DNA of 30,221 nt from NCBI GenBank assembly GCA_037447655.1, contig JBBHKE010000229.1, positions 79,408-109,628 on the forward strand, read 5' to 3'. Each line of letters begins with the position of its first letter. The stretch's first letter is position 1. Below, one piece after another: positions 1-14,730 of this stretch. This stretch comes from Zygnema cylindricum. Lineage: Eukaryota > Streptophyta > Zygnematophyceae > Zygnematales > Zygnemataceae. Below the pieces are notes generated by a model. The model ran no database searches, was not told the origin of the DNA, and saw only the letters and a list, made by a program, of their open reading frames with translations. The position numbers and the translations under genes are program-made.

Positions 1-1
1 A

Positions 2-81
2 GGCATGAAAGTGAAGAGGTCTGGCATGCAATTGAAGCGGTTAGGCATGCGATTAAAGTGCAGGCATCGTATCAAGTTTTC
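2..81. repeat. Degenerate ~21-bp minisatellite (GGCATG units)
   Basis: The hexamer ggcat(g) recurs at 2, 23, 44 and 63, giving spacings of 21, 21 and 19 bp, each followed by an A/G-rich spacer such as caattgaagcggtta. This is an imperfect tandem repeat that probably continues to the left of the window. No gene is seen in it. Confidence 0.7.
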
Positions 82-125
82 GACCGTCCGATCGTCCGAA
101 TCTGACGGTGTAAATATTTTTTTTT

Positions 126-193
126 GGTCCGAATGTTTTAATTGGTCCAATTTTTGGTCCGAATGTTTTAATTGGTCCGAATAGGTCCGAATA
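126..193. repeat. GGTCCGAAT minisatellite, ~30-bp unit
   Basis: ggtcc starts at 126, 144, 156, 174 and 184. The block from 126 repeats at 156 with a 30-bp period, and each block contains an internal half repeat. It is a short tandem array next to, and distinct from, the 21-bp array to its left. Confidence 0.75.
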
Positions 194-249
194 CAATATG
201 GGTCTTAAGGTCATATTGTATGTTTTGCATACAATAGTCATATTGTATG
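191..249. repeat. Two adjacent perfect inverted repeats (CATATTGTAT)
   Basis: ATACAATATG at 191-200 is the exact reverse complement of CATATTGTAT at 212-221, with an 11-nt loop. Immediately after, CATACAATA at 228-236 pairs with TATTGTATG at 241-249 around a 4-nt loop. Both could form hairpins or a cruciform. They may be the remnant of a small terminal-inverted-repeat element, but I see no other end of such an element. Confidence 0.7.
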
Positions 250-279
250 GGCCTACTTTCACCTACTTTTGAACTATGC

Positions 280-405
280 TACGGACGTGAAATTAGCGTA
301 CGGATTGGCGAAGTTAACGTACGGTCTGGAGAAGTGAAAGTACGGACTGAATATGTACGGAAAGAAGAAGGTAATGTACGGATTGGAAAACTAAAATACG
401 GATTG
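280..405. repeat. TACGGATTGG minisatellite, ~21-bp unit, 7 copies
   Basis: tacgg occurs at 280, 299, 320, 341, 356, 377 and 397, with spacings of 19, 21, 21, 15, 21 and 20 bp. Each copy is followed by a variant of attgg and an A/G-rich spacer. The period equals that of the unrelated array at 2-81. Confidence 0.75.
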
Positions 406-618
406 GCTGCATGAACTATGAAGTGATCCACCCTAGGAATTGCTCCAATGGAATCCACCATTAGAAATGATTCATGTGGCTACTCCGTATTATACGTGTA
501 CTATACCGTGCGATATGTCTATAATACGAGTTTACCAACGCATAGCATTTCGGCATTTTTCTACATTTCCAATTGATTTCGCACATTTGAACTGTGTATG
601 GGACACGGCAGTGGAAAT

Positions 619-772
619 GCGCGGGAAATTAGACGCACGAAATTATACGCACTAAATAACCGACCGAAATTAGAACACGTAAATTGAACGCACGAAATTT
701 GACGCCCCGAATTTGACGAACAAAATTCGACGCACGAAATTAGGAGCACGAAAGTAAGCGCACGAAATTAAG
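619..772. repeat. 14-bp minisatellite CGCACGAAATTWGA, ~11 units
   Basis: From 634 the sequence reads as successive units of 14 bp (one of 13): 634, 648, 661, 675, 689, 703, 717, 731, 745 and 759, after a longer first unit at 619. Variants of cgcacgaaattaga fill each unit. No unique spacers separate them, so this is not a CRISPR array. It ends about 285 bp before the chlorophyllase start codon, so it may lie in or near the promoter. Confidence 0.85.
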
Positions 773-811
773 AAATTACTTTCAGCAAGTTGATTCCGTG
801 CGAACTGTAGT

Positions 812-990
812 ACGTTTCCTCGTCTTCCCTTACCCTTCTCCTCTCCCCTTCACACCTCTTCTTTCGCTCTCTCCCTGCCATCCTCTCTTCCCTCTCCTTC
901 TCTCCAAGCCCGTTCTCTCTCCTACCCTCTTCTCTCTCCAACCCCTCTCTCTCTCGTCTTTCCTTCTCTTTCCTCTCCCATCCCTTTTTT
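812..990 (+). promoter_or_regulatory. CT-rich tract, putative core promoter / 5' UTR of chlorophyllase
   Basis: About 180 bp almost entirely C and T on the + strand (runs of ctctcc, cttctc) directly precede the first coding exon. Pyrimidine patches near transcription starts are common in plants, so I infer promoter or 5' UTR. No clear TATA box is visible close by. It could equally be one more simple-sequence tract like the others in this locus. Confidence 0.4.
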
Positions 991-1055
991 TTTTAGGGTT
1001 TCTTTTTTCCATTAATCCTAAAAAAACTGAAAAGTATATTTTTTTTCGTCCAAAA

Positions 1056-5529
<4,474 letters not shown>

Positions 5530-7203
5530 GGTATTGGAATGTGACGGTTGAATTTTTGTCATGACATTATGGGGGGAAAATGTACATTTTTTCTTCTATC
5601 TTCTTTCCTCAGCTGCTCTTTTCCACGTCTTTTGTTAGTTGGTCATTTTTTGTCACTTAGTTTTTCTTTCAAAGTTTTTCACTTATTTTTGTTTCGACTC
5701 TCGCTTCCTTTGTCTCCCCTTACTCGAATGGTTTAGTGTTACATGTTTTTTTTTAAGAAAGGTTATATTTCCCATGTGGTGTTCTTTGGATATCATATCT
5801 TAGTGCAAATAACACTATATAACAGGGTGGCTCTAAAACATAATCTAGTGTCTTGGTGGATCTCTTGTAAACATGTCTAATAAAAAGTGGAACGGAATGA
5901 ACGAAAATGTTTGGCAACCAGTAAACAGCCCCAGGTTTACGCTATTTGAGGTACACCCTTTGTTTGGGGTCACGCCTTTAGCTTTTTGCAATTGTACGAA
6001 CAACATTATTGGCTTTAGTATTTAGCACTACGGCATCAAACAAGGCCCTGAATCCATTAGGTGGTGCCACTAATCGTACGGTTACGTTTACTGGCAGAAA
6101 TATTTTGACGGAATTTTGACGGATCTTCCACGTTTACTGGCAGTAATATTCTGAAGGATCTTCCATTAGGTCGTGCCAATAAACAGCCTTTCACGTACGT
6201 GGGTTATCCTTATTGGTACTACATAGGCTTGTGTTTAGATAATAAAAATCGTTAATGATTCTTCAAGCACAAAATTTGAATGAAAATATCTGTACCGGCG
6301 GACGAAAATTAAGATTCGTAAAAGCATAAGCAAATGTCAAATTTGTATGTCCATACTGCATCATTGTACGAACATTACGAACGTTGTTGTAATGTTTTTG
6401 AAACCGAAAATCCCTTCCGCGAAAGTCAATGGATGGCAAAAAGGAGCGCCGAAGAGTATCCTCCAGCAACGACTTTCTCGTGGCTTTTGGTGGATTTGTA
6501 TCCACCATGTCCCAAGGCACACGGCCTAGGGGGTGTGCCCACGTAACTGATAGTTTGAGGCGGTCCTTCGTATTTTAGTGAAGATTCTCCGTGCTACTTT
6601 GTAGAACGTTCCAATGTGCGAGAATGAAATAGTTCATTTTACATGTAACGGTCGTAGACGTGAGTACACCTTATGACGACAGTAGACTACTACAAAACTT
6701 GTGTCAATTGATGACTTCTACGAAAATACCGACAGTTGGAGACGTCTAGTTTTTTGTGATATTGTAGGTGTTTAGGTTTTTGTGTTATTGTGACGAGCTC
6801 ACTTGTGACAGCGTCGACGTCATTAATTCCATAACTTCTAACCTTGGCTTCCAAAATTTGTTCTTGTCTTTTTCACACGACTTGCCGATAAACTACGCCC
6901 AAAGGTTGTGAAAAATAATATTTTTGTAGAGATCTTCCACTTCATACCAATACTGTCGTATTTCATTCCAAGAAGTGTGAGATACGAGCAATACTGTGCG
7001 AGAGAGATGGAGGGGCGACGACGGCCTAGACTTTTGCAGAGGCCCCACGAGTGAAAGTGGAGGTCTGAGGCCCCCGCAAATTTTTTACGTACATGAGAAT
7101 GACAGGCAGTAAAAAAATAACAAATACCCTCCCTTATGCTAGAAATTCTCCATTCGTGTGGCGTATGAGTGGACGCTTTTACAAGCGTTGTTTGGGTGAT
7201 ATT
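5530..7203. other. Intergenic stretch, no convincing gene
   Basis: After the chlorophyllase stop there is a T-rich 3' flank (about 5530-5760), then ordinary mixed-composition sequence. Short open frames (for example 6334-6546) show no domain I recognise. The only structure I see is the small tandem duplication near 6084-6164. Confidence 0.6.
6084..6164. repeat. Two-copy tandem duplication
   Basis: acgtttactggcag...ggatcttcc occurs at 6084-6129 and again at 6130-6164, the second copy shorter by about 11 bp. cattaggt(g/c)gtgcca flanks the pair on both sides (6055 and 6165), so the repeated unit may be larger. Confidence 0.7.
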
Positions 7204-7464
7204 TGTAGAAATTAGTGTTTTATTAGGTATTTTATAGGACTAAAAGTTGTAAAATAAAAGGAAGAAAAGATGTAGAGGCAGCTTGCCTCTAAATCCTCTC
7301 TAAAGTCCCCTTACTTGTTCCAGTCACAGAAGACTGGAGAGGGAATTAGAGCCATGGCTGCCTAGGCTGTTCAAAGTGACAAGGAGCACTATATGGTTGA
7401 GTTGCCAAAAAGGGTGGACATACCCAAGACAAGAGATCCTGGTACATACTGCCCGTTAGAGTAG
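7204..7464 (+). mobile_element. Decayed LTR fragment related to elements C/D
   Basis: tgtagaaattagtgttttattagg matches the LTR start of elements C and D. Further shared blocks are gaggcag..tgcctctaa..cctctct, gagccatggctgcct and agatcctggtacatactgcc. It is cut off at 7464 where element B begins. Confidence 0.6.
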
Positions 7465-7540
7465 TGTTGAAAGTTCTAGATTTATGGGGTATTTTCTAGG
7501 TCTAAATAGATCAGCAAAATAGGAAAATAAAAGGGCGGAC
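7465..7540 (+). mobile_element. Element B 5' LTR, first piece
   Basis: Starts TGTTGAAAGTTCTAG and ends aaaagggCGGAC, where element A is inserted. CGGAC (7536-7540) is the left copy of A's target duplication. Confidence 0.8.
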
Positions 7541-8544
7541 TGTTGAAATTATTAGTTTTATGGTATTTTCTAGGTCTAAATTTAGTACAAATAGAGGAAG
7601 GTAAAAGGCGGACAACCTGCCTCCACCTCCTCTCTCTACCCACCATACTTGTCGTAGTCACTGAGGGATAGAGAGGGTGGCTGAGCCATGGCTGTCCTAG
7701 CTTAAGCAAGCAGGGCTAAAGAGTGACTTATGTCACTCTTAACAAAAGGTTAAGTCCGGCAGGACTCGAACCTCCGACCAGCAGAGTGCGTCGTAGCCGT
7801 TAGCTCTAGCCAGTTTGTCGTAGAAGTCCGTTAAGGTACATTAGGTTTGATATATATTTAAATAGTGTTACGTTCATGAATTCGATTAACGGAATGACGA
7901 ATGAAAGAACATAGAACCAAATATGATATAGTGCGAACATTATCTCGCATGAAAACAAATGAATTGGACATTTGTTTCGACGGCGGACATTTAGTGTCGG
8001 ATTTAATCCGACGGCGTATATCACTGCCGAGATCGCAGAATGGTCACTTTGGCCTTTATGGACGAGGCATGACGTGGCGCTATGCGGAGGGATGATGTTT
8101 GGTCGCAGGAATTTCGGCGAACATAAGGACAAGTTAAAAGTTGACACGCGTCCACTTAATGGCGTTGCCGTACATAGGCCGTATAGAAAGTACATCGGCC
8201 ATAGTACTTTTCTGTACCCTACAGTGATGTGATTGGTTCGTACTTCAAAAGATAGGGGTTGTGAGAGGGTTTTAGAACTTAGAGAATTTGGTAGATAGGT
8301 ACCTCTCTCTTTGAGAGTTTGTATAAACTTGGCATTTTTGCGGACTCATAACATATCGGCTAGTTGGCCGTTTTCATTGATTCTTTTTGCTACAAACCCA
8401 GGGGAGTCCAGGCTGCACAGGGTTGCAGTCGAATTGTCAGTTTGTCTTTTTTGGGCAGCAATGGTTGTGGCTTGAAATGGGTTAGTTAAATACTATCTAT
8501 AGGCTTCCTGTATTCTGTAGTCTAATGGAGGACACATAATTGCA
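7541..8544 (+). mobile_element. Element A 5' LTR
   Basis: TGTTGAAATTATTAG ... CATAATTGCA, 1004 bp with TG/CA ends. It contains an antisense tRNA-like stretch (about 7752-7830), a short hairpin (8187-8210), attggttcgtac (a CCAAT-type box in reverse) near 8232 and TATAAA at 8322-8327. Most of the LTR is therefore U3. Confidence 0.9.
8322..8327 (+). promoter_or_regulatory. TATA box of element A 5' LTR
   Basis: gagagtttgTATAAActtggc. The same word stands at 14509-14514 (A 3' LTR), 16165-16170 (B 5' LTR) and 21531-21536 (B 3' LTR). In C and D it is changed to tacaaaa. Transcription would begin some 30 bp downstream. Confidence 0.65.
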
Positions 8545-8559
8545 GGTTATGGGCCCACC
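8545..8559 (+). other. Primer binding site, half-tRNA(iMet) type (element A)
   Basis: GGTTATGGGCCCACC starts at the first base after the LTR. Its reverse complement GGTGGGCCCATAACC is the anticodon-arm half of plant initiator tRNA-Met, including the CAT anticodon (from recall). The usual plant site TGGTATCAGAGC is absent. Confidence 0.8.
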
Positions 8560-9650
8560 CTCTAGGGTGCCCACCTTCAATGGATCAGGGTTCATCTTTT
8601 GGGAAGCCATGATGATGAGATATTTGTACGAAAAACGATATTGGGGTATCGTCAGTGGACAAATGAAACATCCACCTTCGGGAACTCCACCAGGATTTGG
8701 AGGAGTAAGGTTTCCTACAGCAACGGCTGCCTCAAGGAGGAGGCAGATGATGGGGACAGCAGTGTGTCCGAAAAGAGGAAAGGGAAGGAGACACCCCTCA
8801 CTCCTATTTCCACAGTACCGGGAGCGGCGACCTTGAAGACCGCGGAGAACGATACTCAAATGTGGGAGGATGTAAACATGGCTGCCAAGAACTTCATTCT
8901 CAGACACCTCACTCAAGCTTTGGCCACTCCCCATCTTCACATTTACAAGGCCTAGGAGTTGTGGGTGAGTTTGGTGGAAATTTATAGAGATGGAACTATT
9001 CAGGAGCTCTAGTTGGTTGAGCAAAAGCTAGTGAGTTACATTTACAAAAGAGGAAAGATGTTAGATTACTGTAATGATCTTTCTTGTTTGTATATGGAGA
9101 TGGAAAGTGCCGGGCGGACAGGTACAATGAAAATGAAAGTTAACACTCTTATCACGAAGTTACCAGATGAGTTCGAAAACATAGTGTACCGAGTACAAGA
9201 AATGCGTGATAGTTCATGGAAATGGAACATAGTGGTCAGGATGATACTTGTGCAAGAAAACACAATGGAGATTAAGAAAGGAGGAAAGAGCATTCAAGCT
9301 CTAGCAGCTGGAGGGGACCAATGGGGGAAGGACTCAAAGAAACCGTACAAAGGGGAAAGAGATCATTCTGGAGGAACGAGGCCCCCAAAGGATCTTTGTC
9401 ATTTTTGCAAAAAATCGGGACACTTCATCGCAGATTGTGTCAAGCTGTCGGAGCTGAGGCTCCAAGAGAACCGTGGAGGGGGTTCTTCTGGAGGGAAGAA
9501 AAAGGCACTTGTGGTTACAAATGTGACAAGAGAAACCATGGATGAGTCTTCTGAGGAGGATGGGAAGCTTCTTTTTGACGAGAGTCTGGAAGAGAAGGAG
9601 ATCCCTCGGAGACAGAAGTGTGCCCTTGGAGCAATTCGCAAGATCCAGAG
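8549..9650 (+). pseudogene. Element A gag (broken)
   Basis: Nucleocapsid/capsid precursor of the element. The frame opens at the ATG inside the primer site (MGPPSRVP.FNGSGF..W), which resembles the start of copia Gag. A frameshift falls near 8650-8750. Stops lie at 8953-8955 and 9010-9012, then a long stretch is open to about 9640. A CCHC zinc knuckle, CHFCKKSGHFIADC, is at 9397-9438. A second frame change near 9640 leads into the protease. It is non-functional as it stands. Confidence 0.8.
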
Positions 9651-9916
9651 GAAGGATGGATCATCGACTCAAGTGCATCTATGCATATGTGTCGTGATAA
9701 GGAACTCTTCACTAAGCTAAGAAAGATCCCTACTGTAGAGATAGAGTATGGGGATGGGAGAGTGGTTACTACAGATCTAGTGGGATCACTAGATTTGATA
9801 GTCTTAGTGGAGGGTAAGACTTCTATACTTACATTCTCAGATGTACTCTACATTCCTCAGCTGAGTAAAAATCTCGTCTTTACGTCTGTGTTAAATGAGA
9901 AAGAGTTTGATACCTT
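9651..9916 (+). pseudogene. Element A protease (broken)
   Basis: WIIDSSASMHMC with downstream VEIEYGDGRVVTTDLVG is the aspartic protease region. The active-site triad reads D-S-S where B and D have D-S-G. It is cut at 9916 by the solo LTR; the coding sequence resumes at 10761 (after the second ACCTT). Confidence 0.75.
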
Positions 9917-10755
9917 TGTTGTTCTGAGACAACAGCCGGAACCGAAGACGATGAGGATGCCGGTGTAGTCATCTCGGAACCAAACCAAGCAAGAAACTTT
10001 CACAAAAACCAGTCTGAAAAACAGCAACTTCAACAGTTGATAAAAACCAAACCAGAGACAAAATAGCTCTGAAAATCTACCACAATGTAGATAATATCAA
10101 GATGAACATACACACAAAATTACAAGTAATTCTGCTAACAGATCTGTGAGATATCCACAGATGAAAATGCCAAAAACAGGCTGTACAGTTTTGACTACAA
10201 AATGTTCATACCTTCAAAGTTATCTAAGTCCTACTAATATACACCGAAGCCTATGCTGCTGAACGTACGGAGGCATACCAGCCGTACAATAAATACCTGC
10301 GGCTCGAACCGAACAAGGTACGTCATACAAAAAGATTCCTTTACTAATCAACTAACCACACAAAGACAAAAATCTACTTAACTAGATATTTACAAAGGAG
10401 TAGGATTCTATATGCCACGTCATTTGTCGTGTATGTGGCTCACACGGACCAGCATTTGTCGGCGGTCTCCCTCAGCCGCGTACATATCACATTCGGCACC
10501 GTAAACAAATCTCCATGTGCCATTTTGTCCTCAAGTGTATATATGCACAAACAATCGGATATTCTGGAGTGTCCTCTTTCTTGTAGTGACTTGTGTCTCG
10601 AGAGTGTATACAAAGGTGTACTCCCTACCGATCTAGTGGAACATCAATTCTGGTATGTAATGAAACGAACTTACAACCAAACATATGCTAATTCGTGAAA
10701 CTCTCTCTCCCTCACACTCGAGGCATAGAGAGGACTAAAGCTTTCCAAAACAACA
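9917..10755. mobile_element. Solo LTR of an unrelated element, in element A pol
   Basis: 839 bp with TGTTG...CAACA inverted ends, bounded by the perfect 5-bp duplication ACCTT (9912-9916 and 10756-10760). In element B the uninterrupted sequence reads gataccttcactaaaaaggga, which confirms the empty site. No internal retroelement genes are present. Orientation cannot be told from the ends alone. Confidence 0.9.
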
Positions 10756-10760
10756 ACCTT

Positions 10761-11895
10761 CACTAGAAAGGGAGTCTTTACAGCTAAGTATGGGGATGAA
10801 GTTTACTTCACGACAGACAAGGGGTAGCCAACAAATGTTTAGGCTTAGCCTGAGAAATGAAAAGAAGAATGCGTACTATGTTGGTGTTCGTAAGTTGATG
10901 ATTTGGCATAAGCGGTTGGGACATGTGCACTTTGATAGGTTGAGGGAAATGAAAAAGCTTGGGGTAGTAGAAGGCATTCACTTTGGGGATTATGAAATGA
11001 TGGATGATTGTAGACGTTGTGCTCAAGGTAGGCTCACAGACTTCCCTTCCCAAAAGCCGCCACATATAGAGGTGAGAAAGTTATAGATTTGGTCCACACA
11101 GATATTTGGGGACATGCAAAAGTACTTTCGGTTGGAGGAAAAAGGTTTATGATGAAAATAACCGATGACTGGTCTAGATACTTTAAAGTCTACTTTCTAA
11201 AAACAAAGTCTGAAGCATCAACTTACTTCAAAGAATATAAAGCTTGGAGTGAGATGTTGCATGAAACCCCAATTAAGAGGATAAGGAGTGATAATGGGGG
11301 AGATTATACCTCTAACCAGTTTGAGGAATATCTAAGAGATGAGGGAGTGCAACACCAAAAAACTGTACCATATAACCCGAAACAAAATGGGGTAGTTGAG
11401 AGCTTGAATCGAACACTAGGAGATAGTGCATGCAGTATGTTGGCCGACAAGAAAATAGGAAAGAGATTTTGGGCAGAAGCAATAAACTGTGCCAACTACA
11501 TTAAAAATAAAGTCCTTACCTCAGCTGTAAAGGGAGTGACACCTTATGAGAGATGGGTTGGAAGCAAACCTGATATCTCACACCTTAAAGTATTCGGTAG
11601 CCAAGTTTACAGTCTTGACACGGATAGGAAAAATTGGAAACTGGATGCTAAGGGAAAACCTGGACACTTTGTAGGATATGATGAGAATGTTAAAGGATAT
11701 AGAGTCTATGACTTAGGAAAAACATATATCTTTTTGGTCAAACACCTAGTTGTCATGGGTGAAAGGAAGTCATTTGACCCTTTCAAATATACAAAGAAGA
11801 TAAGAATAAGATTTGAGTCCGAAAGTGAGGAGAACTCGGTTGTTCCAGAAAGGGATATCAGTCAAACTCTGATTGCAGATTCACGGGAGATCTGA
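10761..11895 (+). pseudogene. Element A integrase (broken)
   Basis: The zinc-binding part WHKRLGHVHFDRLREMKK...CRRCAQG is at about 10903-11030. The core, with HTDIWG, IRSDNGGDY and NGVVESLNRTL, supplies the D,D,E residues (11089-11420). A one-base deletion near 11045 separates the two in frame. A TGA at 11893-11895 closes the frame. Confidence 0.85.
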
Positions 11896-12925
11896 GATAT
11901 AGGGGACTCAATAGAAACCTCACATACCCCTATGGACTTTGAGGAGATAGAAGACGTGGGACCAAAACCGGGTTCCATGGACAGGGGAGCCGATGAGACA
12001 CTGAGGAGAAATCCAAGACTTCCATCCATTCCAGCTTCGGAGTTTGAGGGAGGGAGAAAGAGCAGCAAGAGGATACAAGAAAAATAGGCCGCTCATAAGG
12101 TATCTAAGCTATCTCACCCAGATGAGCATCGGTCTTACTCAGATGCACTGAATAGTCCGGAGAAAGAAAAATTGATTAGAGCCATAAATGATGAGATGGC
12201 CTCTATCATGGAAGCAAATACTTTGGAACTAGCGGATTGTCCTCCAGACATAAAACCTAATGGTGTAAATGGGTATTAAAATTAAAATTGAACCCATATA
12301 ATACCATTGAGAGATATAAGGCTCGATTGGTAGCGAAAGGGTTCACCCAAAAAGAGGGGATTGACTATGAAGAGACCTTTGCTCCAGTAGTTCGGTTCTC
12401 ATGAGTAAGGATTCTCCTCAGTCTGGCAGCAGCAAAAGACATGAAATTACACCACATGGACTGTAAGACTGCTTTTCTCAATGGTGAGTTAGAGGAAGAA
12501 ATTTTCATGAGGCAACTCGAGGGGTTCGTGGAAGAAGAAGAAGAGAGCAAAATCTGCAGGCTCATAAAGTTCTTATAAGGACTGAAGCAGGCTCCCCGAC
12601 ATTGGAATAAGAAATTATATGAGTTTTTCACCGGTTTGGGATATATCCGGATCATCTTCGACCATTCTATCTATATAATTGAAGATGAGAATGGTGTCAT
12701 TTTTATTGCAATTTATGTGGATGATCTACTTGTGTTGAGTAAATCTTTGGAAAAAATCGGTAAGTTAAAGAAAGATCTTAGAAGCAGATTTGATATGAAG
12801 GATTTAGGGGAGGCAAGATATATTTTGGGGATTCAAATGGAGAGAGATAGGGGGAAGAAGATTATCAGACTAACTCGGAAAGAAGCAATAGGTAATATGC
12901 TTCAGAAATTCTAGATGGAAAATGC
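11896..12925 (+). pseudogene. Element A reverse transcriptase (broken)
   Basis: RVT_2-type reverse transcriptase. [20 protein letters not shown] is recognisable around 12320-12390. The catalytic YVDD is intact at 12714-12725. Several stops (for example the TAG at 12085-12087 and the TGA near 12402) and frame changes interrupt it. The longest open piece is 12636-12914. Confidence 0.8.
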
Positions 12926-13713
12926 TAACTGTTGTACCACTCCCATGGACTTGAAAAAAGTAAGTGATGGGAGTGTAGAAGGAGGAGTAATGATCCTAGA
13001 TGATTAGATGAGTCCAGAGGAGAATGAGTTTATGAATTCTATCCCTTATAGACACGTGGTAGGAAGTTTAATCTATTTCATGAACTGTACCAGGCCGACA
13101 TAGCGGCAGCAGTTGGAGTACCCAGTAAGAGTCTTAATGATCCTAGGAAAAAAGACTGGGAGGCAGCCAAGAGAGTCATGAGATATGTGGTGGGAACCAA
13201 AGAGTTATGGTTGCATTTGGGAGGAGAGCACATTGACATCACTACTTGGAGTGATGCCAGTTATTGGACGCACCTATGGGAAGATGCACTTCTGGGTATA
13301 TGTTGTATGTTGGGGAAGGTGCTTGCTGTTGGAGCAGTAAGCAGCAAAAGGTGGTTGCTCAGTCTACTATAGAGGTTGAATACATGGCCAGTTGTCTCGT
13401 TGTGAAAGAGTTGATGTGGGTCGAGTCCTTGCTTCAAGAACTGGGGTATATGACAGAGGGAGTGCATGAAGTGTTTTGTGATAATCAAGTTGCCATTGCT
13501 ATTGCAGCGAACCGAAAACATCATTTTAAGGCTAAACATATGAACATAAGATTAAGTTTTATAAGAGAAAAAGTTGAGAATAAAATCGTGAATCTTGTAT
13601 ATAGATCTGATGAGGAAATGGTAGCTGATATGATGACAAAATCGGTGCTTTCTCCCATGTTAAAATATTGCAGAGAAAAATGTGAATTAAAACAGAAATT
13701 AAAATTGGACTAG
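12926..13713 (+). pseudogene. Element A RNase H (broken)
   Basis: Copia RNase H remains: WSDASY at about 13249, QSTIEVEYMAS at 13360-13400, FCDNQVAIAIAANRKHHFKAKH at 13480-13550 and the C-terminal VADMMTK. A frame change near 13260 destroys continuity. The final TAG is at 13711-13713, one base before the polypurine tract. Confidence 0.8.
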
Positions 13714-13726
13714 AAAATCATGGGAG
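13714..13726 (+). other. Polypurine tract of element A (eroded)
   Basis: aaaatcatgggag immediately precedes the 3' LTR. B and C keep aaaataaggggag at the same place, so A's tract has been interrupted. Confidence 0.75.
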
Positions 13727-14730
13727 TGTTGAAATTATTAGTTTTATGGTATTTTATAGGTCTAAATTTAGTACAAATAGAAGAAGGAAAAATGCGGAAA
13801 ACCTGCCTCCACCTCCACTCTCTTTCTACCATACTTGTTGTAGTCACTGAGGGATAGAGAGGGTGGTTGAGCCATGGCTGTCCTAGCTTAAGCAGGCAAG
13901 GCTAAAGAGTGACTTATGTCACTCTGAACAAAAGGTTGAGTCCGGAAGGACTCGAACCTCTGACCGGCAGAGTGCAGCGTAGCCGTTAGCTCTAGCTAGT
14001 TTGTCGTAGAAGTCCGTTAAGGTACATTAGGTTTGATATATATTTAAACAGTGTTACGTTCATGAATTCAATAAACGGAATGACGAATGAAGGAACATAG
14101 AACCAAGTATTTTATAGTGCGAACATTATCTCGCCTGAAAACAAATGAATTAGACATTTGTTTCGACGGCGGACATTTAGTGTCGGATTTAATCAGACGA
14201 CGTATATCACTGCCGAGATCGCGGAATGGTCACTTTGGCGTTTATGGACGTGGCATGACGTGGCGCTATGCGGAGGGATGACATTTGGTCGCACAAATTT
14301 CGGCGAACATAAGCACAAGTTAAAAATTGACACGCGTCCACTTAATGGCGTGGCGTACATAGGCCGTACAAAATGTACATCGGCCATAGTGCTTTTCTGT
14401 ACCCTACAGTGATGTGATTGGTTCGTACTTCAAAAGATAAGGGTTGTGAGAGGGTTTTAGAACTTAGAAAATTTGGTAGATTGGTATTCCTCTCTCTTTG
14501 AGAGTTTGTATAAACTTGGCATTTTCGCCGACTCATAACTTATCGGCTGGTTGGCCGTTTTCACTGATTCGTTTTGCTACAGACTCAAGGGAGTCGAAGC
14601 TGCACAGGGTTGTAATCAAATTGTCAGTTTGCCTTCTTGGGGAGCATTGGTTGTGTCTTGAACTGGGTTAGTTAAATACTATCTAGGGGCTTCCTGTATT
14701 CTGTAGTCGAATGGAGGACACATAATTGCA
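13727..14730 (+). mobile_element. Element A 3' LTR
   Basis: 1004 bp, the same length and ends as the 5' LTR, with TATAAA at 14509-14514. CGAAC target duplication follows at 14731. Confidence 0.9.

Larger units (their letters stand above)
7541..14730 (+). mobile_element. Copia element A, nested in element B's 5' LTR
   Basis: Complete in structure: two LTRs of 1004 bp each (7541-8544 and 13727-14730), a primer site, gag-PR-INT-RT-RNaseH remains and a polypurine tract. It is flanked by CGGAC (7536-7540) and CGAAC (14731-14735), a 5-bp target duplication with one mismatch. Removing the element rejoins B's LTR as gggcgga.aacctgcctcc, as in B's 3' copy. The coding region is dead, and a foreign solo LTR sits at 9917-10755. 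The LTRs differ at scattered sites, so the insertion is not recent, but it is younger than B. Confidence 0.9.

Noticed and set aside
619-772. Regular short repeats resembling a CRISPR array
   Set aside because: Units of 14 bp lie back to back with no unique spacers, in a eukaryotic locus.
6334-6546. Small open frame (70 codons) in the intergenic stretch
   Set aside because: No recognised domain or supporting signals, and an overlapping frame of similar length exists; chance is sufficient.
7752-7830. A functional tRNA gene on the minus strand in the LTR
   Set aside because: The anticodon arm does not pair well and no full acceptor stem is visible; kept only as a tRNA-like observation.
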